This document shows, one piece after another, positions 1 through 6,429 of a DNA stretch of 9,151 nt. Location of the stretch: the NCBI GenBank assembly GCA_028717985.1, contig JAQUMS010000030.1, positions 1 to 9,151 of the forward strand, given 5' to 3'. Source of the stretch: Candidatus Omnitrophota bacterium. GTDB lineage: Bacteria > Omnitrophota > Gorgyraeia > Gygaellales > Profunditerraquicolaceae. The notes beneath the pieces are model-generated. The model ran no database searches. It saw only the letters and a program-made list of their open reading frames with translations, and had not been told where the DNA came from. Positions within the stretch are counted from its first letter, which is position 1; each line of letters opens with the position of its first letter. Position numbers and translations under genes: made by a program.

Positions 1-743
1 GGGCTTTATTGACCGCAGAAGCGAATTTGGCCGACGCTAATTCCGGGATCGCGCAGGCGAAACGCAGTCTTTCTTTGGCGCAGAGGCAGTTGAACAAGGA
101 AATGGGGCGGAAGATTTTTATTCCCATAACCGTCCAGGGTGAATTCAGTATACAGGAAGATATAAAGGTTAAACCCGATTTGGATACTTTGGTTAATACG
201 CATCCATCCCTTTTGGTAAAAACCGCTAAAAAGAACGCGGCTGCGTATGGCCTTAAGACTACATACGCGGACTTTTTTCCAAAACTTACAGGACAGGCGG
301 GAGCGAATAAGTCGGACGCTCACTGGCCGCCGGAAAACAAAGAGTGGAACCTGGGTTTGTCGGTATCTCTGCCTCTTTTTGAAGGCGGGTTACGCAAGGC
401 GCAGGTTGAGCAGGCGCAAGCGGTGTTAAGCCAGGCGGAGGCGGATGAACGAAGCACTAAAGACGGCCTTATTGTGACATTGGAGGAATCATGGGACGCT
501 CTGCAGAACGCGGGTGACGCGGTTGATGTTCAGCAGAAATTACTGGCGGCTGCCGAGGAACGTTCGAATATAGCGGAGTCCCAGTATTCAATCGGATTTA
601 TTTCTTATGATAACTGGTCTATTATTGAAGATAATCTGGTGAGCGCGAAGAATAGTTTTCTTGCGGCACGGGCTAATTTGCTTTTGGCTGAGGCAAACTG
701 GATCCAGGCGAAAGGAGAAACTTTAGAATATGCGGCTAAATAA
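1..743 (+). CDS. TolC-family outer membrane efflux protein, 3' part
   Basis: This is the C-terminal part (about 247 codons) of an outer-membrane efflux channel that would carry substrates out of the periplasm for the MacAB-type pump encoded next. The frame is open from the window edge (first full codon at base 3), so the true start lies upstream. The visible protein has long alanine/glutamine-rich helices typical of the TolC alpha-barrel (LADANSGIAQAKRSL near the start; AQAVLSQAEADERS later). Between them is a beta-strand segment of the kind that crosses the outer membrane (ADFFPKLTGQAG, then LGLSVSLPLFEGG, the common 'P-L-F-x-G-G' turn of the family). The end, with LAARANLLLAEANWIQA, is the usual last helix before a short tail. 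The stop overlaps the adaptor gene by 14 bp, so the two are probably translationally coupled. Family membership is firm; substrate is unknown. Confidence 0.9.
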   Translation, partial: ALLTAEANLADANSGIAQAKRSLSLAQRQLNKEMGRKIFIPITVQGEFSIQEDIKVKPDLDTLVNTHPSLLVKTAKKNAAAYGLKTTYADFFPKLTGQAGANKSDAHWPPENKEWNLGLSVSLPLFEGGLRKAQVEQAQAVLSQAEADERSTKDGLIVTLEESWDALQNAGDAVDVQQKLLAAAEERSNIAESQYSIGFISYDNWSIIEDNLVSAKNSFLAARANLLLAEANWIQAKGETLEYAAK

Positions 744-1698
744 ATGGAAGCTCATAGTGGTGATAGTTATTATCGGCGCGGGCGCCGCGTTATTTTTTAT
801 GAAGACCCGGAACGGGAAGGAAACCGGAGAGGTAATAACGGAAATTCAACCTTTCCGGGGCAGTATTGAGACGATAATTTCGACTACCGGCACGGTCCTG
901 CCGAAAAACCGGCTTGAAGTTAAACCGCCGGTGAACGGGAGGGTGGAAAAAGTATTGGTACAGGAAGGTGAGAAAGTCAAAGCCGGACAGATCCTTGCCT
1001 GGATGAGTTCCACGGAACGCGCGGCCCTTTTGGACGCGGCGCGCGGCCAGGGAGAAGGCACGATGAAATACTGGGAAGAGGTGTATAAGCCGATCCCTCT
1101 GCTTTCGCCTTTGGACGGCGAGGTGATCGTGGCTACCACACAACCCGCCCAGACGGTTACAACCGCCGACGCGGTGGTGGTATTGTCGGATCATCTTATT
1201 GTTCGCGCCCAGGTTGATGAAACAGATATCGGAAAAATTTTTACGGGACAGGACGCAGTTATTAATCTGGACGCGTATCCTGAGACAAAGATCAAATCGA
1301 AAGTAGAGCATATTTATTACGAATCGCAGACGGTCAATAACGTTACAATATATAATGTTGATCTTGTGCCTGAAGACGTGCCTGGTTTTTTCAGATCGGG
1401 CATGAACGCTACGGTTGATTTTAAAGAGAAAAGCAAGGATGACGCCCTGTTGATTCCTGTTGAAGCACTTCATGAAGATGCCAAAGAAAAATATGTCCTG
1501 CTTAAAAACGGGAACCCCAAAGAGCCGAAAAAACAGGCTATTGCAACCGGGATCACGGATGATAAAAACATCGAGGTCCTTTCGGGATTAACCGAAAAAG
1601 ATACCGTGATCGTTAAGACAAAGAAATTCATGCTTCCTAAAAGCAATGGGGGGACCAATCCTTTTATGCCTTCCAGGCGGAAAACAACAAGCAAATAA
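730..1698 (+). CDS. MacA-like periplasmic adaptor (HlyD/membrane fusion protein)
   Basis: A 322-residue adaptor that should link the MacB-type inner-membrane transporter to the TolC channel. Residues 8-24 form one N-terminal membrane segment, with the rest periplasmic. The two halves of a lipoyl domain are visible at about 62-92 (PPVNGRVEKVLVQEGEKVKAG) and 124-150 (LLSPLDGEVI). A beta-barrel follows at about 155-235 (IVRAQVDETDIGKI; FFRSGMNATVDF) and a membrane-proximal domain at about 240-300 (LLIPVEAL; GLTEKDTVIV). Only about 29 residues separate the lipoyl halves, where E. coli MacA has a much longer helical hairpin. The tail NPFMPSRRK resembles MacA-like adaptors I recall. The ATG overlaps the preceding gene; a GGAG at 714-717 lies 12 bases upstream, rather far. 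No other in-frame start fits. The pump assignment rests on family and operon context; the exported compound cannot be told. Confidence 0.92.
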   Translation: MRLNKWKLIVVIVIIGAGAALFFMKTRNGKETGEVITEIQPFRGSIETIISTTGTVLPKNRLEVKPPVNGRVEKVLVQEGEKVKAGQILAWMSSTERAALLDAARGQGEGTMKYWEEVYKPIPLLSPLDGEVIVATTQPAQTVTTADAVVVLSDHLIVRAQVDETDIGKIFTGQDAVINLDAYPETKIKSKVEHIYYESQTVNNVTIYNVDLVPEDVPGFFRSGMNATVDFKEKSKDDALLIPVEALHEDAKEKYVLLKNGNPKEPKKQAIATGITDDKNIEVLSGLTEKDTVIVKTKKFMLPKSNGGTNPFMPSRRKTTSK

Positions 1699-1710
1699 AA
1701 GCTGGTATGT

Positions 1711-2520
1711 ATGATAGAAATAAAAAACCTGTATAAGACATATCATATAGGCACGATCGCCGTGGAAGCATTGAAGGATGTTTCACTGAAAATATCCTGC
1801 GGCGAATTTGTGGCTATTATGGGCCCGTCCGGATCGGGAAAATCAACCCTTATGCATGTCCTTGGCCTTTTGGACAGGCCGGATTCCGGTACATACACGA
1901 TCGGCGGAAAAGAAGTCCAGAATTTGTCCGATCAGCAGCTGGCTTTTTTACGGAACAGGCTTGTGGGATTTGTCTTTCAGCAGTTCCATCTTCTGCCGCG
2001 TATGAGCGCTTTGGAAAATGTGGAATTGCCGTTGATCTACGCGGGGAAGATCCGGCTTAAGAATGCGGCGCAAAAACGCCTTGAAGAGGTAAATTTAAGC
2101 GACAGGATTTATCATCGTCCCAACGAGATGTCCGGCGGCCAGCAGCAGCGGGTCGCTGTGGCCCGTTCCCTGGTGAATGACCCTCTTATTTTATTCGCCG
2201 ATGAGCCTACCGGAAACCTTGATTCAAAAAATAAAGCTGAAATTTTATCGCTTCTTCAGGAACTGAACCGGAAAGGGAAAACTCTGGTAATGGTTACTCA
2301 TGAACCTGAAGTTGCGGCGTACGCGAGGCGCGTCATCACGATGCGTGACGGTGTGATTGTTTCGGATAAGATGAATAAACCGGATCCTGCCGGTATTGTA
2401 GTTCCCGATGCGGACTCGTGCGTTGAATCTATTATGGATAAGTCGAAGAGAGATCCGGGAGGGATTAAATTTCTGGATTATATAGGCAGGCGGTTTTCGC
2501 CATGGTCTCTCATAAGATGA
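1711..2520 (+). CDS. MacB-like ABC transporter ATP-binding protein
   Basis: A 269-residue ATPase of the MacB/LolD class that powers the neighbouring permease from the cytoplasmic face. All nucleotide-binding motifs are intact: Walker A GPSGSGKST (38-46), Q-loop FVFQQ (87-91), signature SGGQQQRVA (141-149), Walker B LILFADEP (159-166) with catalytic E165, D-loop region GNLDS, and H-loop VTHE with H197. Residues from about 222 to the end form a tail beyond the usual end of such ATPases. It looks like the linker that joins ATPase and permease in one-chain MacB, and its last residues (GRRFSPWSLIR) appear out of frame relative to that linker. The start is 12 bp after the adaptor stop, without a clear Shine-Dalgarno, so coupling to the upstream gene is likely. 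Biochemical class is secure; whether it is a stand-alone subunit or half of a broken fusion is open. Confidence 0.94.
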   Translation: MIEIKNLYKTYHIGTIAVEALKDVSLKISCGEFVAIMGPSGSGKSTLMHVLGLLDRPDSGTYTIGGKEVQNLSDQQLAFLRNRLVGFVFQQFHLLPRMSALENVELPLIYAGKIRLKNAAQKRLEEVNLSDRIYHRPNEMSGGQQQRVAVARSLVNDPLILFADEPTGNLDSKNKAEILSLLQELNRKGKTLVMVTHEPEVAAYARRVITMRDGVIVSDKMNKPDPAGIVVPDADSCVESIMDKSKRDPGGIKFLDYIGRRFSPWSLIR

Positions 2521-3680
2521 GGGCTTTATTGTCAATTTTAGGTATTTTGATCGGCGTTGCCGCGGTTATCGCGATGATAGCTCTTGGCCGGGGCGCGCAA
2601 CAATCGATTGAACAGCAATTGTCGTCCCTGGGATCAAATCTTCTGTTGGTTATGCCTGGATCCGCTCGAGTTCACGGTGTATCTCAACAGGCGGGATCAT
2701 ATACCCGGTTTACATTTCAGGATTCCGCGGCTCTCGCAAAACTTACCAACTATATCAGTGATGTTACTCCCGGAGTAAGCGGAAGGGCCCAACTTGTGTA
2801 CGGGAATAAGAACTGGAATACCTCTCTTGAAAGCGGCAACGCGTCTTACGCTTCAATCCGTTCGGCGTTTCCTATCGCGGGAAGATTTTTTACTGAGGAG
2901 GAAGTAAAAACCCGGAGTAAAGTGGTTTTAGTCGGGGCTACGGTGGTTAAGGAACTTTTTGGCGATATAAATCCTGTGGGGCAGACGATTAAGATAAATT
3001 TGATTAATTTTAAGGTGATCGGCGTTCTTCCTACCAGGGGAGCAAGTTCCTGGCATGACCAGGATGATGTCGTGGTGGTGCCGGTGACAACCGCGATGTA
3101 CCGGCTTTTGGGCAAGCAGTATATAGATTCTATTTTTGTGCAGGTCCGCTCGCCCGATCTTTTGGACGCGGCGCAAACAGCGGTAGAGAATACGATCATT
3201 AAAGAGCATCATTTAAGCGCCAAAGAAGCAGACGACTCTTTTCAGGTCAGGAATATGGCGGATATGAAAGCCGCGTTGGAATCAAGCACTAAAACTATGA
3301 GCGTATTATTGGGCGCTATTGCCGCGATCTCTCTTTTTGTGGGCGGCATCGGGATCATGAATATTATGCTTGTTTCGGTAACCGAACGCACCCGCGAGAT
3401 CGGTTTGCGTAAAGCTATCGGAGCGAACAATAAGGATATTATGACCCAGTTCCTTATTGAGTCTGTTTTAATGTCTTTTATCGGCGGCCTGTTCGGTATA
3501 CTCGTAGGTTCGGGCATTTCGATGCTGATTACGGTATTTGCCGGCTGGTCGGTCAGCATTTCCTGGTTTTCTCTTGTATTGGCCACTACGTTTTCCCTTG
3601 TCGTCGGCCTGGTATTCGGGCTGTGGCCTGCCCGCCAGGCTTCCAAGCTGAATCCTATAGAAGCCCTCCGCTACGAATAA
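2502..3680 (+). CDS. MacB-like ABC transporter permease (FtsX/MacB_PCD)
   Basis: A 392-residue inner-membrane permease with the MacB layout. TM1 lies at about 9-27 (LLSILGILIGVAAVIAMIALG), a periplasmic core domain at about 30-260, and the FtsX-type membrane domain has TM2 at about 267-291, TM3 at about 318-345 and TM4 at about 355-375. Family hallmarks are GGIGIMNIMLVSVTERTREI followed by GLRKAIGA (281-308), and the end WPARQASKLNPIEALRYE. MacB proteins are mechanotransmission exporters that work with a MacA adaptor and TolC, matching the upstream genes. Start choice is uncertain: ATG 2502 (weak AGGCGG upstream) overlaps the ATPase by 19 bp, while ATG 2517 makes a classic ATGA overlap but would remove residues before TM1. 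The frame is open further back to 2469 and encodes a plausible amphipathic helix there, without an ATG. ATPase plus permease roughly equals the length of one-chain MacB (about 650 residues). Confidence 0.93.
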   Translation: MVSHKMRALLSILGILIGVAAVIAMIALGRGAQQSIEQQLSSLGSNLLLVMPGSARVHGVSQQAGSYTRFTFQDSAALAKLTNYISDVTPGVSGRAQLVYGNKNWNTSLESGNASYASIRSAFPIAGRFFTEEEVKTRSKVVLVGATVVKELFGDINPVGQTIKINLINFKVIGVLPTRGASSWHDQDDVVVVPVTTAMYRLLGKQYIDSIFVQVRSPDLLDAAQTAVENTIIKEHHLSAKEADDSFQVRNMADMKAALESSTKTMSVLLGAIAAISLFVGGIGIMNIMLVSVTERTREIGLRKAIGANNKDIMTQFLIESVLMSFIGGLFGILVGSGISMLITVFAGWSVSISWFSLVLATTFSLVVGLVFGLWPARQASKLNPIEALRYE

Positions 3681-3724
3681 AACAATACGCTTTACGCTTT
3701 CCTGTTATTTTTATACAATGATTT

Positions 3725-3730
3725 TATAAT
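3725..3730 (+). promoter_or_regulatory. Possible -10 box, distal promoter of PKD gene
   Basis: A perfect TATAAT, with CTGTTA at 3702-3707 as a poor -35 match (3 of 6) at 17-bp spacing. A transcript from here would begin near the hairpin at 3733-3752 and have a leader of about 180 bases before the PKD gene. The box sits inside a string shared with the malQ promoter (TATAATGAT, then GTGACAAAAAA), which raises its credibility. The region is AT-rich, so chance matches are possible. Confidence 0.35.
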
Positions 3731-3732
3731 GA

Positions 3733-3752
3733 TCACGGCTGTCAGCCCGTGA
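3733..3752 (+). promoter_or_regulatory. Hairpin in the leader of the PKD gene
   Basis: TCACGG (3733-3738) can pair with CCGTGA (3747-3752) around an 8-base loop. GGCT and AGCC offer an alternative inner pairing. It is followed by CAAAAAAATATTT, so it does not look like an intrinsic terminator on the + strand. Its 15-base core interrupts a string that is continuous upstream of malQ. Its role is unknown; a leader structure or operator are both possible. Confidence 0.4.
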
Positions 3753-3870
3753 CAAAAAAATATTTCAGCGCGGTACGATTCTTTCCTGTTATGAGATTAT
3801 CAGGCTGGTATATCATGTATACGCATGGTTTAACCGACGTGAATTTTTTTCTCCCGGTTGTTTCCTTCCA

Positions 3871-3876
3871 TATAAT
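3871..3876 (+). promoter_or_regulatory. Possible -10 box, proximal promoter of PKD gene
   Basis: A perfect TATAAT about 43 bases before the PKD start codon. The expected -35 zone (about 3847-3854) is a T-rich run with no good TTGACA match and there is no extended -10, so this would depend on an activator or a different sigma factor, or be a chance match in AT-rich DNA. Confidence 0.3.
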
Positions 3877-3918
3877 AAAATCAAATTTTAAGAGAGCGGG
3901 TTTCCAACGGAGGCGTGA

Positions 3919-6393
3919 ATGAATTTTCGGGTATGGATAGCGGCGGTATTCTGTGTTTTTAGTCCCGTAGTAATGGGCGCCGGCGCGTTCGCGTATCAGG
4001 TCCCGGAAAAAGATTCAAAAGTGAAGTTCGTGTATGTCTTCGGCCCTCAGGGGAATCCTTTTGACGGAGCCGATGACGTTGACCACGAACAGGTCTTTTA
4101 TTTTGACGTGCCCAAGGATGAACAACACGACCTGGTGATCAAAATATACGATCCTGACACGGGCGGTTTCAGGGACCAGAAACCTTTTCCTGAAAGTGTC
4201 TGGGATACAACCGTACGTTTCACCGTTTACGGGAGCGATGACGTGGAACTCGCGAGCCATGAATTCGGTTTGTCCCCGGAATACGACAAGAGATATTATA
4301 CGTTCGGGCCGTTTCCAAAAGAGAAGGGCCGGATCATGGATAAGGCATATCGTTTTAAGCTCGTTGCCCACGCTGTTAAGGGAGAAGACCAAAACCTTTT
4401 CGCGGTTGATGTTTCTCCCGGGACTGTTGAAACATCCAGCGATAAAATTTCCTTCAGGCTTTTGCCTAAAGAAGGATCCTCAATGTATTTTTATCCGGAG
4501 ATCCCGGCGGGAACGGCGGACATCGTAGTGGAAAATTTCGATCTTGATGAAGACGGCGGGACCGCTAAGATCATTGATATCTCTAATGGTACGACCTATC
4601 CGGTCATCGGTTCGGGAAGCGGCCAATGGGCTCAAACTCCGTTGTCGATAGGTGTTTCCGACGTGCCCCGCAGGCTGGCATATGTGATTACCAAAAAAAC
4701 TCAACAGTACGCAAACGCGGCGATACGCGTTAAGGATGATAAAGGGAATATTCTGCCTATTTATTTTAAAAAGGGGAAGCCTGTATTTACCGCTAAGAAA
4801 GAAGAAAAAATACCCGGGCTTAAATGCAATAAATTTACTTTTGACGCTACAAAATCATATGATCCCAATAACAGTAAGTTATCATTTTTATGGGATTTTG
4901 GTGATGGAAGCATGAGTACGGATCCGGTAGTTACTCATGAATACGACCAGGGTGGTGATTATACCGTGACATTGACCGTTAAGAATAGTTCGGGCCTGCA
5001 ATGTGATACTTCTTCCACCTCTGAGGTGGTGAAGGCCAATACGCCGCCTCAACCTGTTTTTGAAGTTCCCTCGGCAGTGTGTTCCGGAGAGGAGTTTGTG
5101 TTTGATGCGAGCGCCACTACTGATAATACTCCTGAATCTTTGACATACGCGTGGGATTTTGGCGACGGCACAAAAGCTGAAGGGAAGAGGTTTGCTAAAA
5201 AATTTGAAAAAGGCGGGACGTATAAAGTGAAGCTTATGGTACATGATAATGCCGGCACGGCGTGCAGTTCGGCGGGGCTGGAAAAGACAATAGCCGTTAA
5301 TTCTTCTCCTGTAGCGGACGCGGGTGATGATATGGAATTATGTTTCGGTTTTTCTGAGCCTTATCACGTGATTTTTGACGGGAGCCGGTCAAAAGATCCT
5401 GACGGGGATGAGCTGTCTTACACGTGGGATTTTGGTGATGGAGAACAAGGAACGGGAAAATTCGGCGAGCATGAATATAAAAAAGGGGGGACGTATAAGG
5501 TAGTATTAACGGTTGATGACGGGCGCGGCACGAAATGTTCAGCGAGTACTTCTCAGGTTATGGCCAAGTTTAATAAACAGCCGGTTGCCCATGGCGGTAT
5601 CGAAATCCTTACCTGCGCCGGTGCCGCGGTAGAGTTTGACGGTTCCGCCTCACGTATTCCGGAAGGCAGTGAAGTCGTTTATAGATGGGATTTTGGGGAT
5701 GGTTCGTCCGCTGATGGAGTCCGCGCGAGCCACGCGTATCAGAAAGGCGGGAACTATACCGCGTCCCTTACGGTTGATGACGGCAAGGGATTTCGCTGTT
5801 CTTCTTCAGTTTCTCAAGTTCCTGTCACGGTCAACTCCGGGCCGTTCGTTCATGTCTCGTGTCCGGAATCCGTTTGTACCGGAACGCAGGTTAGTTTTGA
5901 CGCTTCGCGCTCCAGTGATCCTGACGGAGATCCTTTGGGATTTTTCTGGGACTTCGGCGACGGTGTTACGATGAAGGGCGGGCATAAAGTGACACATACA
6001 TATGAAAAAGGCGGGGTCTATTCAGTCAAAGTCACCGCGGATGATAACCGGGGAACTCTTTGTTCTTCTTCTTCGGCAGTAGCCGCCATTAAAGTAAATA
6101 CTCCTCCGGTAGCGGATGCCGGCAGGAATCAGGTGTGCTGTTTAGGAATTGAAACGCCGTTTGACGGGTCCGCTTCTTCCGACGCGGACGGGGACACGCT
6201 TATATATACCTGGGATTTCGGCGACGGGGCTGTGGCTGAAGGATCGAAGGTGAGTCATGTGTATGCAAAAAGCGGCACGTATACCGTTACGTTGACCGTA
6301 GACGATAATTCCGGCGGGCCATGCAGTTCTTCGAAAGCCTCTTTTAAAGCGTCGGTGAATGAAAAACCAGTTCCAGTCATTAAAGTGAAATAA
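3919..6393 (+). CDS. Exported protein with six PKD domains
   Basis: An 824-residue protein with a Sec signal peptide (about 1-25, likely cleaved after GAGAFA). Residues about 27-290 form a beta-rich region I do not recognise, probably two domains (roughly 27-170 and 175-290). Six PKD domains follow, each with an intact WDFGDG motif, at W325, W412, W503, W590, W677 and W765 (spacing 87-91). PKD domains are immunoglobulin-like folds used in surface adhesion, carbohydrate or protein binding, or as spacers. Each repeat has a cysteine before the 'FDxS' strand and another after the 'DDGxG' turn (303/362, 388/449, 475/540, 566/627, 653/715, 741/802), well placed for a disulfide and consistent with an oxidising location. 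There is no OmpA domain, membrane anchor or sorting signal at the C-terminus; the protein stops within what looks like another inter-domain linker (NEKPVPVIKVK). A GGAGG 5-6 bases upstream supports the ATG. Ligand and precise role are unknown. Confidence 0.93.
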   Translation: MNFRVWIAAVFCVFSPVVMGAGAFAYQVPEKDSKVKFVYVFGPQGNPFDGADDVDHEQVFYFDVPKDEQHDLVIKIYDPDTGGFRDQKPFPESVWDTTVRFTVYGSDDVELASHEFGLSPEYDKRYYTFGPFPKEKGRIMDKAYRFKLVAHAVKGEDQNLFAVDVSPGTVETSSDKISFRLLPKEGSSMYFYPEIPAGTADIVVENFDLDEDGGTAKIIDISNGTTYPVIGSGSGQWAQTPLSIGVSDVPRRLAYVITKKTQQYANAAIRVKDDKGNILPIYFKKGKPVFTAKKEEKIPGLKCNKFTFDATKSYDPNNSKLSFLWDFGDGSMSTDPVVTHEYDQGGDYTVTLTVKNSSGLQCDTSSTSEVVKANTPPQPVFEVPSAVCSGEEFVFDASATTDNTPESLTYAWDFGDGTKAEGKRFAKKFEKGGTYKVKLMVHDNAGTACSSAGLEKTIAVNSSPVADAGDDMELCFGFSEPYHVIFDGSRSKDPDGDELSYTWDFGDGEQGTGKFGEHEYKKGGTYKVVLTVDDGRGTKCSASTSQVMAKFNKQPVAHGGIEILTCAGAAVEFDGSASRIPEGSEVVYRWDFGDGSSADGVRASHAYQKGGNYTASLTVDDGKGFRCSSSVSQVPVTVNSGPFVHVSCPESVCTGTQVSFDASRSSDPDGDPLGFFWDFGDGVTMKGGHKVTHTYEKGGVYSVKVTADDNRGTLCSSSSAVAAIKVNTPPVADAGRNQVCCLGIETPFDGSASSDADGDTLIYTWDFGDGAVAEGSKVSHVYAKSGTYTVTLTVDDNSGGPCSSSKASFKASVNEKPVPVIKVK
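4819..6360 (+). repeat. Six tandem PKD-domain coding units
   Basis: Six units of about 87-91 codons lie in direct order inside the exported protein. The protein motifs WDFGDG, 'H-x-Y-x-K-G-G-x-Y' and 'LTVDD-x-x-G' recur in most units. The DNA differs at synonymous positions (for example TTTGGTGATGG against TTCGGCGACGG). This is therefore an old, diverged domain array rather than a recent DNA duplication. Confidence 0.9.
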
Positions 6394-6429
6394 TTTATTC
6401 CGGATATCCCGGGGTGAAAGGCCGTATAC

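Larger units (their letters stand above)
3681..3918. other. Intergenic region with promoter-like boxes, hairpin and direct repeat
   Basis: This 238-bp gap separates the efflux operon from the PKD gene. It holds two TATAAT boxes (3725-3730 and 3871-3876), a hairpin at 3733-3752 (TCACGG pairing with CCGTGA), an A-run at 3754-3760, and an exact 12-bp direct repeat CTTTCCTGTTAT at 3697-3708 and 3781-3792. A 43-codon frame (3791-3922) ends in ATGA over the start of the next gene, but its start has no ribosome binding site. No convincing terminator for the efflux operon is seen: the hairpin is followed by A, not T, on the + strand. Confidence 0.6.

Noticed and set aside
1..11. The 11-base string GGGCTTTATTG at the window start, repeated at 2521
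   Set aside because: Both copies lie in coding sequence and encode an Ala-Leu-Leu stretch in unrelated proteins; most likely coincidence.
790..1473. Long minus-strand frame (227 codons) opposite the adaptor gene
   Set aside because: It is antisense to a well-supported MacA-like gene, is rich in Arg, Phe and His, and shows no recognisable motif; a shadow frame.
2466..2500. Programmed -1 frameshift signal between MacB ATPase and permease
   Set aside because: No X-XXY-YYZ heptamer in the ATPase frame and no obvious downstream stem were found; a plain overlap or a mutation explains it better.
3733..3760. Hairpin as a terminator of the efflux operon
   Set aside because: It is followed by an A-run rather than a T-run on the + strand, so it does not fit an intrinsic terminator in the direction of the operon.
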